A stretch of 64,000 nucleotides of DNA from an uncultured Alphaproteobacteria bacterium (GCA_903909375.1 CAIVVM010000041.1:1-64000); one strand, 5' to 3'; positions 25,701-34,902 are shown, counted from the stretch's first letter. Program-made: numbers and translations. The notes: generated by a model not told the origin, from the letters alone.

Positions 25701-27529
25701 AGATCGCCGCCACGGGGATCCTCGATCTCGAAATCATGCACCCAGACGGGTGCGGCGCCCCGGGGTGAAACCCTGAACCCTGCCTCGGCGATCGCCTTCA
25801 GGCCCATGCTTTCCAGGATCGGCAACACGTCGGCCAGGTGCGCGGGCTCACCGCGCCGATAGAGCTTCAACCGGAACTGCAGCGGGCCATCTGCGCCCGT
25901 CCGGTAGGCCCGTGCGCAGATGGCGCGGTCGGCCGGGAAGGTGTCGATGACGGCCACATCGTCCAGCGCCTGCGCCGCGTCGAAGCGGTCCCGGTAGCCG
26001 GCCGGAAAGGCCTCGTGAAAACGCTGCACGGTGGTTGAAACATGATCCGGGCCAGGGCCGCCCGCGCGCACAACGGCGGCAAACCTGTCGTCCCATGTTC
26101 TTGCGGCCTCGGTGATCTCGGCTTCAACCCGCCGCAGATCGGGCTCAAGATGCTGGCCCGGTGTGAAGCCGATGATGTAGTGAACCCGCGCCAGCGGGCT
26201 GTCGCTGAAGCTCGGATAGTAGGCCGACAACCGTCCGCCATAGGCCTTCGTGAGGATGTCGCCCGCCCGCCGCCGCAGATCTGAATCGTAGCGGTCCCGG
26301 GGCACGAACAGTAGGACGGATACGAACCGGTCGAAGGGATCCGCGCGCACGAACAGCTTGATCCGCGGACGATCCGACAGATGCAGGATGCCGACCGCCT
26401 GGGCCAGCATCTCATCCTCGCTGATCTGGAACAGTTCGTCGCGGGGGTGGTTTTCGACGATGTTGCGCAGGCGCTTTTCGTTGTAGCTGCCGGGCGAGGC
26501 GGCGACCCGCGCCACCACCCTGGCAACCTTTTCCCGGATCAGCGGCACGGCGTTGGCGGGCTGGTCGTAGGCCTCGGCCGTGAACAGCCCGACGAAGCGG
26601 ACCTCGCCGCTCGGCAAGCCGTCGGCGCCGTAGCGTTTGACCCCCACGTAGTCCATGTAGCCGCGCCGGTGGACCCGGCTCTTGACGTTGGACTTGGCGA
26701 TGGTCAGCGCCGGGTCGCGGACAATGCGGTCCTCAACCTGCCGCATCAGCACGGCAGGCTCATTGGCGCGCCGCAGCACGGTGCGCTCGGGGTCGCGCAG
26801 TACGCCCAGGCCGTCGCGCGGCTGATAGAGGGGTTCCTCCGGCGCATAGGCGCCGTTCTTCAGGCGTGGATACTCATAGACCCGGGCGCCCAGAAACACG
26901 AAGTGCTCGGCATGCAGCCACTTCAGGAAGTCGATCTCCTGAGGCTGGGCCTTGCCGGAGCGCGCCAGCTCCTCGACGGCCTGATCCATCAACGCCAGCA
27001 TGGCGGGGAAGTCATCGACCGCCGCGCGCACATCTTCCAGCGTGGCCTTCACCCCGTCGATCAGGGCACGCTCGCGGTCTTCGCCGACCGGTTCCAGGAA
27101 AACCTGAATCATGGATTCCCTGCGCAGAGCGCCGTCAGCGGTCCGCTGTCCGCGCCGGTCGCGACCCACATCGACGACCGGATGAAACATCGCCCGCACC
27201 GACAGGCCCTGATCGGAGAGCTCACCCATCACGCTGTCGACCAGAAAGGGCGCGTCGTCCTGGACGATTTCCAGGCGGTCCAGCCCGGCGTCCAGCGCCG
27301 GGGTCAGGCGGATATTCGGGGTCCGTCCCTTGCGGTCCCGGGCGCGGCGCCAGAAATCGCCGAGGTTGCGGGCAAGCCCGGCCGTCGAAAGTTCGGGGGT
27401 GTCGTCCGGCTGGGCGTCGGCGGCGGCCTGTCTTGCAAAGGCCTTTGCGGCTTTCGGCGAAGGATCTTCCGACAGCTCGGCGGCCAGCGCCCGGGTCAGG
27501 CCTGTTCCGCTACGGGATGGCGCGCTCAT
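22691..27529 (-). CDS. gdhZ: NAD-specific glutamate dehydrogenase, 180-kDa class
   Basis: Oxidatively deaminates glutamate to 2-oxoglutarate and ammonium with NAD. At 1612 residues it is of the large L_180 class. The N-terminal third is regulatory, with ACT-like segments (DDAPFLVDSVMGELSDQGLSV); the catalytic core in the middle shows RGGLRWSDR, VPVGSKGGFYPKQ (substrate Lys, about 830-845) and GCGDMSGDVFGNGML (about 970-980); a long helical C-terminal region follows. In Caulobacter the orthologue GdhZ also stimulates FtsZ disassembly and links nitrogen metabolism to division; that moonlighting role is known for the family member, not visible here. Symbol by orthology. Leader hairpins lie just upstream. 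Confidence 0.94.
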   Translation of the reverse strand: MSAPSRSGTGLTRALAAELSEDPSPKAAKAFARQAAADAQPDDTPELSTAGLARNLGDFWRRARDRKGRTPNIRLTPALDAGLDRLEIVQDDAPFLVDSVMGELSDQGLSVRAMFHPVVDVGRDRRGQRTADGALRRESMIQVFLEPVGEDRERALIDGVKATLEDVRAAVDDFPAMLALMDQAVEELARSGKAQPQEIDFLKWLHAEHFVFLGARVYEYPRLKNGAYAPEEPLYQPRDGLGVLRDPERTVLRRANEPAVLMRQVEDRIVRDPALTIAKSNVKSRVHRRGYMDYVGVKRYGADGLPSGEVRFVGLFTAEAYDQPANAVPLIREKVARVVARVAASPGSYNEKRLRNIVENHPRDELFQISEDEMLAQAVGILHLSDRPRIKLFVRADPFDRFVSVLLFVPRDRYDSDLRRRAGDILTKAYGGRLSAYYPSFSDSPLARVHYIIGFTPGQHLEPDLRRVEAEITEAARTWDDRFAAVVRAGGPGPDHVSTTVQRFHEAFPAGYRDRFDAAQALDDVAVIDTFPADRAICARAYRTGADGPLQFRLKLYRRGEPAHLADVLPILESMGLKAIAEAGFRVSPRGAAPVWVHDFEIEDPRGGDLVFAEIKAAFEDAVAAVWTGQTENDGFNRLVMALALPWRDAALIRALARYRQQSGLDPSQRVQEWALASHPGVTRLILDLFRIKFDPAIVADLAARKARAVEVMADIVEALQSVESLDDDRVLRRLALLVEAIQRTNFYQQTPDGAAKPYISFKVASDTLADLPAPRPFREIFVWSTAVEGVHLRFGSVARGGLRWSDRRDDFRTEVLGLVKAQQVKNAVIVPVGSKGGFYPKQLPKGPPDAMRAEAVSAYKTFLSGLLDLTDNLTAQGKVTHPDGVIVHDGDDPYLVVAADKGTATFSDIANGVAESYGFWLGDAFASGGSVGYDHKAMGITARGAWEAVKRHFREMGKDIQSEPFTVVGCGDMSGDVFGNGMLLSRQIRLLAAFDHRHIFLDPDPDPAKSYLERERMFALPRSSWDDYSRKAMSKGGGVFARSLKTIPLTPEVRTILGTRAESLSPAEVINLILKAPADLLYLGGIGTYVKARQEGHVDAGDKANDAVRVNGADLRVKVIGEGANLGLTQAGRIEFAEAGGRVETDAIDNSAGVDSSDHEVNIKITTGILERQGKLTRAQRNRLLPNMTGDVASLVLAHNYDQTLALSLLEMDTVRELEPHARFMVELEQGGRLDRAVEGLPDATAIAERRKAGRGLSRPELAVLLAYGKLELKREIATTRATEDPFFEGRLEAYFPKPLRKYREAIHSHRLRPDIIATVIANDIVNRCGPSFPTRTMTSANCDVTALINGYEVAKQALDFERLWAAVAALDLKVPAAGQMALFRRLSAALRGATFWLARRAGRENLGIAELAARYAPGFRSLNGLMPDILSPAERGSVELRIGEITDLGAPAGLAQKVSVLGPLTNAADLVDLAEASSWPLPNVARLYYATDAAFAFDRLRTAAGEYRAGDIFERTALRRLIEDLLAEQAQLTRAIMTFAGNAQAGDNDAEARRAVVAWSSLHPDLTLAASRTVGEIEAGGAWSFAKFTIANAALRELAAEAAIGRKRRR

Positions 27530-27538
27530 GATCGGATT

Positions 27539-27579
27539 CCGGAAACGAGAACGCCGCCGGAGGAGAGTTTCCGGCGGCG
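27539..27579 (-). promoter_or_regulatory. Two mutually exclusive hairpins in the NAD-GDH leader
   Basis: On the minus-strand RNA, CGCCGCCGG pairs perfectly with CCGGCGGCG (27571-27579 with 27552-27560, 10-nt loop). CCGGAAAC (27567-27574) can alternatively pair with GTTTCCGG (27539-27546), which lies 9 nt before the ATG. Because 27571-27574 belongs to both stems they cannot form together. This resembles a switchable leader that may mask the start region; no known riboswitch class is recognised. Confidence 0.45.
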
Positions 27580-27720
27580 CAGGGTTCGACCGTGGGGGTC
27601 CGGCGAACCGCTGGGGGCTCGTTCCGTCCTGGGGGGAGGGGGACGGTGATGCCTGTCGGGCGATTGTTCCGTCCGATGGAGATCAGATAGGAATGACGCG
27701 GTCACAGTTTAAGTCCCCGA

Positions 27721-28830
27721 TCACAAGTTCTTGTTGGGCGGCCGGGATGCTGGCTTGGATGCGGTCGCCTCGGCGCCCCTGGTTTTCGCGGGGCCCGGCT
27801 GTCCGTCCGCCGACAACAGCACGGCGACCCATCTGGCCCCATTGAACTGGGCCAGCACGACCATCATGACTGTCGTCAGGGGTGTCGAGAGGAACGCGCC
27901 GGGCAAGCCCCACACCGCGCTCCAGAAGGCCAGCGCGAGCAGCAGGACCAACGGATCCATATTCAGGCTGCGACCCTGCATTCGGGGCTGGATCACATTG
28001 CCCACGAACATCCCGATGACCTGCAGCACCCCGAACAGCACCAGCGCCTGCCAGAGCGTATCGAACTGCACGAGGGCGAAGATCGGCGGCAGGGCGACCG
28101 CAACGATCCCGCCCACCACCGGAATATAGGACGCGATGAAGATCAGGATGGCCCAGAACAGGGCGTTGTCCAGACCGACCAGCGCCATGGCGATCCACGA
28201 GGTCACGGCGATCATCAGGCCGGTGACCGTCTGGACCCACAGGTATTGCTCAACCCCATCGCGGATGCGCAGGAAGGCGGCCGTGGCCTCATGGCGCTCT
28301 TCGCGCGTGCCGAACAGGGCGACTGCCTTGCGCTCCCACCCCCTCCGGGAGGCGAGGATGAAGCCGAGGTAGACCAGAACGAAGGCGGCTGTTGACGCAA
28401 AGCTCTGTAGACCGCCCGCGACCTGACCCAGGTGGCTGGCGGGGTCCAGGCGCTGGACAAGCTGTGTCATCGTCGGTGGAATATCCACGCCGATCAGGCC
28501 AGCGACCCGGGCAATCAGCCCGTTGAGCTTCGGCGCATAGGTGATCAGCTGCGCCCCGAAACTGGTGGCGTTGTCGACAATGAAGAAGGCCGCACCCACG
28601 AAGATCGCGACCGACAGGAGGATCGCCAGGGGCATCGCGGCGCGCACTGAAACCCCGGGAAGTCGCGCCTGCAGCGCGCGGGCGAACCCGTCGATCATCA
28701 GGGCCACAAACACCGCCAGCGCGAGCGGCGTCAGGATATCGGCCAGCACATAGAGAACGCCACCCCCGGCGATTGTCGCGAGGATCACCAGGGCGTTGCG
28801 TGACGTCTGGTCGGCGGTGACGGCGGACAT
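27721..28830 (-). CDS. AI-2E family transporter (PerM/TqsA-like permease)
   Basis: A 369-residue inner-membrane protein of the AI-2 exporter superfamily, whose members export autoinducer-2 or act as other permeases or Na+/H+ antiporters. Typical features are paired N-terminal helices (VILATIAGGGVLYVLADILTP), then LAVFVALMIDG, a soluble middle part, and a C-terminal set with SYIPVVGGIVAVALPP and the PLVLLLALAFWSAVWGLPGAFLSTPL segment; about eight helices in total. The ATG at 28830 (MSAVTADQ) is used since an upstream in-frame start would add 36 hydrophilic residues. About 190 nt separate it from the NAD-GDH gene downstream. Confidence 0.88.
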   Translation of the reverse strand: MSAVTADQTSRNALVILATIAGGGVLYVLADILTPLALAVFVALMIDGFARALQARLPGVSVRAAMPLAILLSVAIFVGAAFFIVDNATSFGAQLITYAPKLNGLIARVAGLIGVDIPPTMTQLVQRLDPASHLGQVAGGLQSFASTAAFVLVYLGFILASRRGWERKAVALFGTREERHEATAAFLRIRDGVEQYLWVQTVTGLMIAVTSWIAMALVGLDNALFWAILIFIASYIPVVGGIVAVALPPIFALVQFDTLWQALVLFGVLQVIGMFVGNVIQPRMQGRSLNMDPLVLLLALAFWSAVWGLPGAFLSTPLTTVMMVVLAQFNGARWVAVLLSADGQPGPAKTRGAEATASKPASRPPNKNL

Positions 28831-29033
28831 GGCGACTCTCGAGACCTGCAGGGGGAGGGTCTCTGGCGGGCGGATGCGGTTTGGTCTACCCCTGTTTCGC
28901 CGCCATGGGGAGAGGATTTGCCCGATTTCCTCGCCCAAAGGGCGCGTTGATCTGACGTCTTGCCGGGGGTGGCGGCCTGGCTCGCGCCCGGCTAGTTTCC
29001 CGCAACTCCAGCTGGCTTCCCGAGGATCAATCC

Positions 29034-30527
29034 ATGGCCGACAACGGTGTCCTGATCGGCTTTTCCGACCACCCGGAGTTGCTGTTGCTCAACCGCTCGA
29101 ACCGGCACGGCCTCGTGGCCGGGGCGACGGGCACCGGCAAGACCGTGACGCTCCAGATTCTGGCTCAGGGTTTCTCGGACGCCGGCGTTCCGGTCTTCGC
29201 CGCAGACGTAAAGGGCGACCTTTCCGGGATCAGCGCCATCGGGGCGCCCAACGAAAAGATGCTGGCGCGCGCCGCCGCCATGAACCTCGAGATCAAGCCT
29301 GCCGCTGCGCCCACGGTGTTCTGGGACCTGTTCGGTGAGGCTGGCCACCCCATCCGCGCCACGGTCTCGGAAATGGGACCGCTGCTGATCTCCCGGATGC
29401 TTGAACTCAATGATGTCCAGGAGGGCGTGCTCTCGGTGGTTTTCCGCGCCGCCGATGAGGCGGGCCTGCTGCTGCTGGACCTGAAGGACCTTCAGGCCGC
29501 CCTGGCCCACGCCGCCGAAAACGCCAAGGACCTGTCGGCCCGCTATGGCAACATCTCGCCCGCCACCATCGCCACGATCCAGCGCGGCCTGCTGGTGCTG
29601 GAGGACCAGGGCGGTACGAACCTGTTCGGCGAGCCGGCGCTGCAGCTTTCCGACATCATGCGGACCGATGCCTCGGGCAAGGGCTACATCAACCTGCTGG
29701 CGGCCAACAAGCTGATCGCCAATCCGCGCCTCTACGCCACCTTCCTGCTTTGGCTGATGAGCGAGCTCTTCGAGGAGCTGCCTGAAATCGGCGATCCGGA
29801 CAAACCCCGCCTCGTCTTCTTCTTCGATGAAGCCCACCTGTTGTTCCGCGATGCGCCCAGGCCGCTGCTGGAAAAGGTGGAACAGGTGGTCCGCCTGATC
29901 CGCTCCAAGGGCGTCGGCGTCTATTTCATCACACAGAACCCGGCGGACATCCCCGACACTGTCCTTGGTCAGCTTGGCAACCGCATCCAGCACGCCCTGC
30001 GCGCCTACACCCCCGCCGACCAGCGCGGCCTGCGCGCCGCCTCCGACAGCTTCCGGCCCAACCCCGCCTTCGACACCGCCGAGGCGATCCAGGCGCTCGG
30101 CGTCGGCGAGGCTCTGGTTTCGGTGCTGGACGAAAAGGGCGCGCCCACCGTGGTTCAGAAGACCATGATCCGCCCACCCAACTCGCGGATGGGTCCCGCG
30201 CTGCCGGCGGAGCGCGCGGCCATCATGGGCCAGAGCCCGGTGCGCGGCCTCTATGACAGGGCGCTGGATCGTGAATCTGCGTTTGAGGTGCTTAAGAAGG
30301 CGCGCGCCGCGGCAACCGCCGCAGAGGCCAGGGCCGCGGAACCGGAAGTGGAAGACGAGCCCGAGCGCCGGGCGCCGGCCGCGCGGGCCTCCAACCGCCA
30401 GGGCATGGGGGAGGCCTTCGCCAAGTCCATGCTGCGCACGATCGGCAGCCAGGTAGGCCGCGAACTGATCCGCGGCGTACTGGGCGGCCTGCTGGGCTCC
30501 AGCCGCCCGGTGCGCCGGCGGCGGTAG
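29034..30527 (+). CDS. HerA-like P-loop ATPase (DUF853/YjgR family)
   Basis: A 497-residue ATPase of the FtsK-HerA superfamily. Walker A is GATGTGKT (residues 30-37), Walker B is LVFFFDEAHLLF (about 262-273), and QNPADIPDTVLGQLGNRIQHALRAYTP carries the sensor and arginine-finger region (landmark residues QNPADIP and NRIQHALR). The C-terminus is charged and ends with LRTIGSQVGRELIRGVLGG and an Arg tail. Homologues (YjgR, DUF853) are widespread and not well characterised; unlike defence HerA, no SIR2, NurA or DUF4297 partner is adjacent. The start is taken at the ATG preceding MADNGVLIGFS, about 200 nt from the divergent permease. Confidence 0.9.
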   Translation: MADNGVLIGFSDHPELLLLNRSNRHGLVAGATGTGKTVTLQILAQGFSDAGVPVFAADVKGDLSGISAIGAPNEKMLARAAAMNLEIKPAAAPTVFWDLFGEAGHPIRATVSEMGPLLISRMLELNDVQEGVLSVVFRAADEAGLLLLDLKDLQAALAHAAENAKDLSARYGNISPATIATIQRGLLVLEDQGGTNLFGEPALQLSDIMRTDASGKGYINLLAANKLIANPRLYATFLLWLMSELFEELPEIGDPDKPRLVFFFDEAHLLFRDAPRPLLEKVEQVVRLIRSKGVGVYFITQNPADIPDTVLGQLGNRIQHALRAYTPADQRGLRAASDSFRPNPAFDTAEAIQALGVGEALVSVLDEKGAPTVVQKTMIRPPNSRMGPALPAERAAIMGQSPVRGLYDRALDRESAFEVLKKARAAATAAEARAAEPEVEDEPERRAPAARASNRQGMGEAFAKSMLRTIGSQVGRELIRGVLGGLLGSSRPVRRRR

Positions 30528-30538
30528 AAAAAGTAAAC

Positions 30539-30592
30539 CGCAGAACACGCAGAAGGTCGCAGAAACATTCTGCGTTTTCTGCGCCTTCTGCG
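30539..30592. terminator. Extended triple-CGCAGAA hairpin after the HerA-like gene
   Basis: Three CGCAGAA units on the left arm (spaced 9 to 10 nt) face three TTCTGCG units on the right arm, giving an imperfect stem of about 26 bp with a tiny loop. It starts 11 nt past the stop codon. Between convergent genes it probably works as a bidirectional terminator or mRNA 3' stabiliser. The internal repetition suggests a member of a dispersed repeat family. Confidence 0.7.
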
Positions 30593-30632
30593 GTCGAAAC
30601 CTGACAGCTCCGCTTTCGCGGCGGCGTGTTTT

Positions 30633-31412
<780 letters not shown>

Positions 31413-31463
31413 GGAAATTCCGATCTCGTCTGGTGGCTTGAAATTTGGCGCAGGCTTACTCCG

Positions 31464-31877
31464 ATGAGCGGCGGCAAAAAAGCGTCACCCGACGTCACCT
31501 TCGATCCCCACTCGGTGATCTCACCCGACAAGGCCCTGGTCCCCTCGGTGATCGCGGTGAACGAGGAACGCGTCGCCACCGGCTTCTGGCCCAAGATCCG
31601 CAAGGTCGCGGCCAGAATCCCGTTCGCCCGCGATGCGCTTTCGGTCTGGCACTGCGCCCGCGACGAGGAAACACCACTGGCCGCCAAGGGCATGATGCTG
31701 GCGGCCCTGGCCTATTTCGTGATGCCGGTGGACGTGGTTCCGGACTTCATCGCCGGCCTGGGCTTCACCGACGACGCCGCGGTTTTCGCAGCCCTGGTTG
31801 CGGTGCTCGGGCGAAACCTCAAGCCGAAGCATCGTGAGGCGGCCCAGCAGGACCTGGATCGATTACAGGGCGACTAG
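31464..31877 (+). CDS. YkvA family (DUF1232) membrane-associated protein
   Basis: A 137-residue protein with the DUF1232 core: LAAKGMMLAALAYFVMPVDVVPDFIAGLGFTDDAAV (landmarks KGMML and VMPVDVVPDF), a short hydrophobic region with Pro-Val-Asp-Val-Val-Pro-Asp. The N-terminal 60 residues are charged. A second member of the same family occurs at 57783-58154. The biochemical role of YkvA proteins is unknown. A perfect hairpin begins immediately after its stop. Confidence 0.85.
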   Translation: MSGGKKASPDVTFDPHSVISPDKALVPSVIAVNEERVATGFWPKIRKVAARIPFARDALSVWHCARDEETPLAAKGMMLAALAYFVMPVDVVPDFIAGLGFTDDAAVFAALVAVLGRNLKPKHREAAQQDLDRLQGD

Positions 31878-31920
31878 GCGCTCCCTTCTCCTCACCCGCC
31901 AGGGGAGGAGAAGGGAGCGC
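31878..31920. terminator. Perfect 16-bp stem-loop between convergent genes
   Basis: GCGCTCCCTTCTCCTC pairs with GAGGAGAAGGGAGCGC without mismatch around an 11-nt loop. It begins at the base after the YkvA stop and lies 41 nt before the stop of the convergent permease gene. No T-tract follows, but the stem is strong enough to serve as a two-way terminator or 3' end protector. Confidence 0.65.
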
Positions 31921-31961
31921 CACCGGCCAGAGTTTTCGCCGACGCCCCTGGCCGACGACCC

Positions 31962-32888
31962 CTACCGCTCCCCCTCCGCCACAGCCGACAGCCTGGCCGA
32001 CCTCGCCAGTTGCTGTTCCCGGATCGTGATGAACAGGGTCGACGCCACGATGATGACGGCGCCGATCAGGGTCCAGATGGTCGGGATCTCGCTGAAGAGG
32101 AGGTATCCCGCGCCCGCGCTGAAGATCAGGCGGGTATAGTCGATGGGGGCCATGGCGGCGGCGTCTCCCAACTGCATGCCCTTGATGTAACAGGCCTGGG
32201 TGATCGTCCCCATCACGCCCATCAGGCATAGCAGGCCCAGATCGAGCGGCTCGGGCCAGCGCCAGGTCAGGAAGGCGCCGGGGATGGCCAGCACCAGACC
32301 CAGCGTCGCGCCCCAGACCAGCAGGACGGTGGGTGAATGGTCCCGCGTCATCACCTTCATGCCGGTGATCGTCAGGGCGAACAGGAAAGAGGCCGCCAGC
32401 ATCGCCAGCGCCGGCAGGCCCAGCGAAAACTCGCCGCCGGCGCCCGGCCGGATCATAACCAGCACGCCGAGGAAGCCGACCACCGCCGCCCCGATCCGCA
32501 GGGCGCCCACCTGCTCGCGCACCACAAACGCCGCCAGCGGCACCAGCCAGAGGTTGCGGGTGAACGACAGCGCATTGGCGTCGGCCAGCGGCATCTCCTG
32601 GAACGCATAGAAGGACAGCATCATCCCGATGGTCCCGGCCCCGGATCGAAACAGCAAAAGCCCGGGTCGCGTGGTGGCGAACGCCGCACCGCGATGGTGC
32701 AGGATGATTGGCAGCAACACGGCAAATCCAGCCGCCTGACGGTAGAAGGTCTGAAGCGCCGGCGGGTAGTCATCACCCAGATATTTGATCAGCACCGTCA
32801 TGCCCGCAAAGCCCACGGCAGAGCCCAGCATCCACAGGGCGCCCTGCAGATTGGGGGTCAGGCCGCGCGGGGTGGTGGCCTCGCTCAT
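31962..32888 (-). CDS. EamA/DMT superfamily transporter
   Basis: A 308-residue inner-membrane protein with about ten helices in two EamA repeats, as in drug/metabolite exporters. Landmarks: GALWMLGSAVGFAGMTVLIKYL (first helix), FYAFQEMPLADANALSFT in the first repeat, and IKGMQLGDAAAMAPIDYTRLIFSA in the second. The start at 32888 (MSEATTPRGL) has GGAG upstream and matches the usual beginning; an upstream in-frame start would add 93 non-membrane residues. The substrate is unknown. It is divergent from lysK with 136 nt between starts. Confidence 0.88.
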   Translation of the reverse strand: MSEATTPRGLTPNLQGALWMLGSAVGFAGMTVLIKYLGDDYPPALQTFYRQAAGFAVLLPIILHHRGAAFATTRPGLLLFRSGAGTIGMMLSFYAFQEMPLADANALSFTRNLWLVPLAAFVVREQVGALRIGAAVVGFLGVLVMIRPGAGGEFSLGLPALAMLAASFLFALTITGMKVMTRDHSPTVLLVWGATLGLVLAIPGAFLTWRWPEPLDLGLLCLMGVMGTITQACYIKGMQLGDAAAMAPIDYTRLIFSAGAGYLLFSEIPTIWTLIGAVIIVASTLFITIREQQLARSARLSAVAEGER

Positions 32889-33024
32889 GATCGGCTCCGG
32901 GACAGGATGGGTCTGTTCCCTATCGTGCGGGCGCCGTGCCGCAAAGGTCTCGCCGGCCAGAATTGCGTGCGTCCGCCGCCGAAACGGCTTTCCCTTTGTC
33001 CCTTCTGGCTCTACGCCGCGCGGC

Positions 33025-34704
33025 ATGTTGCAAGGTCTGTCCTCCACTGCCCGTGACGCCCGAAGCTGGCCGTTCGAACAGGCGCGACTGCTGCTCGACC
33101 GCATCGCGCGACTGCGCCTGTCGGATTCAGAGCGTGATCTGGCCTCGGCCCTCTTCATGCAGGGCAAGTTCTACGACGCCGTCGCCACCCTGCCGGCCCT
33201 GGCCAAACCCGTAATCTTCCAGTGCGGCTACGGCGCCTCGGGCCTGCCGCACCTGGGCACCTTCGGCGAGGCCACCCGGCCCACCATCGTGCGCAACGCC
33301 TTCCGGGCCCTCACCGAAGATGCGATCCCCACGCGGCTGATCGTGTTCTCCGACGACATGGACGGCCTGCGCAAGATCCCGGACAACGTGCCCAACCGCG
33401 AGATGCTGGAAGAGGACCGCGACAAGCCGGTCACCAGCGTGCGCGACCCGTTCGGCGAGTATGAAAGCTTCGGCGCCCACAACAATGCCAGGCTCCGGGC
33501 GTTCCTCGATGGCTTCGGCTTCGACTACACCTTCATGTCGTCCACCGAGACCTACAGGTCAGGCCGCTTCGATGAGGTGCTGCTGCGCATGCTTGAGCGC
33601 TTCGACGCGGTGCAGGCGATTATGCTGCCGACGCTGGGCGAGGAACGCCGTGCCACCTATTCGCCGTTCCTGCCCATCAGCCCGAAGACAGGCCGCGTCC
33701 TGCAGGCGCCGACCCTTGAGCGCAATGTCGAGGCTGGAACCATCGTCTTCGCCGATGAGGATGGAACCCTGACCGAGGTCCCGGTCACCGGCGGCCACGT
33801 CAAGCTGCAGTGGCGCCCCGACTGGGCCGCGCGCTGGACGGCGCTGGAGGTCGACTTCGAGGCTTCGGGCAAGGACCTGGTCGACAGCGTCCGCGTCTCG
33901 AACCGCATCGTGAAGGCGCTGGGCGGCGAGCCCCCGGAGGCCTTCCACTTCGAACTGTTCATGGACGAGCAGAACCAGAAGATCTCCAAGTCCAAGGGCA
34001 ACGGCCTGACCATGGAGGAGTGGCTGCGCTACGGCACGCCCGAGAGCCTGACCTACTACATGTTCCAGTCGCCCAAGTCGGCCAAGCGGCTCTACTTCGA
34101 CGTGATCCCCAAGGCGACGGACGAATATCTGCAGCAACTTGATGCGCTCAACCGCAAGAAAGCCGAGGGCGACAACGCCGTCCAGGTCGACAACCCGGCC
34201 TGGCACGTCCACCGCGGCGCCCCGCCCGAGCGCGGCTCGCCCGTCAGCTTCTCGCTGCTGCTGAACCTGGTCTCGGCGGCCGATGCCTCGACCAAGGACC
34301 TGCTCTGGGCCTTCATCGCCCGCTACCTGCCCGGCGCGACCCCGGCTTCCGAGCCCCTGCTGGACCAGCTGGCCGGCTACGCGATCCACTACTACGAGGA
34401 CTTCGTGAAGCCCGCGAAGCGCTTCCGGGCGCCCACTGACGTCGAACGCGCCGCCATGCAGGCCCTTGTCGCCAGGCTGAAGGCCCTGCCTCCCGGCGCC
34501 GACGCCGAGGCGATCCAGAACGAGGTCTTCGCCGTCGGCAAGGACGCCGGCTTCGAGCCGCTGCGCCTCTGGTTCACCGCCCTCTACGAGGTCCTGCTGG
34601 GCCAGAGCCAGGGCCCCCGCTTCGGCTCCTTCGCCGCCATCTTCGGCGTCGACCGCACCATCGCCCTGATCGAGCGGGCGCTGGCGGGCGAGCTGGCCGC
34701 GTAA
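33025..34704 (+). CDS. lysK: Lysyl-tRNA synthetase, class I (archaeal type)
   Basis: Charges tRNA(Lys) with lysine. This is the class I form (LysRS1), a Rossmann-fold enzyme of 559 residues unrelated to the usual bacterial class II LysS. The HIGH-type signature is HLGTFGEA (about residue 75) after FQCGYGASGLP, and the KMSKS-type loop is KISKSKG (319-325). The C-terminal anticodon-binding helical region is complete. The ATG at 33025 gives the standard N-terminus (ARSWPFEQARLLLDRI), though no ribosome-binding site is evident. LysRS1 is the normal and often only lysyl-tRNA synthetase in several alphaproteobacteria. Confidence 0.95.
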   Translation: MLQGLSSTARDARSWPFEQARLLLDRIARLRLSDSERDLASALFMQGKFYDAVATLPALAKPVIFQCGYGASGLPHLGTFGEATRPTIVRNAFRALTEDAIPTRLIVFSDDMDGLRKIPDNVPNREMLEEDRDKPVTSVRDPFGEYESFGAHNNARLRAFLDGFGFDYTFMSSTETYRSGRFDEVLLRMLERFDAVQAIMLPTLGEERRATYSPFLPISPKTGRVLQAPTLERNVEAGTIVFADEDGTLTEVPVTGGHVKLQWRPDWAARWTALEVDFEASGKDLVDSVRVSNRIVKALGGEPPEAFHFELFMDEQNQKISKSKGNGLTMEEWLRYGTPESLTYYMFQSPKSAKRLYFDVIPKATDEYLQQLDALNRKKAEGDNAVQVDNPAWHVHRGAPPERGSPVSFSLLLNLVSAADASTKDLLWAFIARYLPGATPASEPLLDQLAGYAIHYYEDFVKPAKRFRAPTDVERAAMQALVARLKALPPGADAEAIQNEVFAVGKDAGFEPLRLWFTALYEVLLGQSQGPRFGSFAAIFGVDRTIALIERALAGELAA

Positions 34705-34747
34705 CGCGCCGAAGCACGCACACCCCGTCGTTCAGGGCTACGTTTTC

Positions 34748-34801
34748 CTTCGCCCCTTGTGGGAGAAGGTGGGCCGCGCAAGCGGCTCGGATGAGGGGTC
34801 G
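34748..34801 (+). repeat. Palindromic repeat family B, copy 1
   Basis: A unit of about 54 bp. An outer hairpin (CTTCgCCCC with GGGaGAAG) is followed by GTGG, an inner hairpin GCCGC-GCAA-GCGGC and the conserved tail GGATGAGGGGTC. It lies 43 nt after the lysK stop, so it may end that transcript. Other copies are at 37499, 37599 and 52826. Confidence 0.85.
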
Positions 34802-34902
34802 AAAGCCGATTCAGGATGGGTCATCCTGAGCCATGGCTCGCTCCACGACTGTTCCTTGGGCCCGCGCGAAGCTGGGGGCTCGGTGCGAGCCCCCACCTCG
34901 CC

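Noticed and set aside
29034-30527. HerA-based antiphage defence locus
   Set aside because: The ATPase belongs to the DUF853/YjgR type and has no nuclease, SIR2 or NurA partner beside it.
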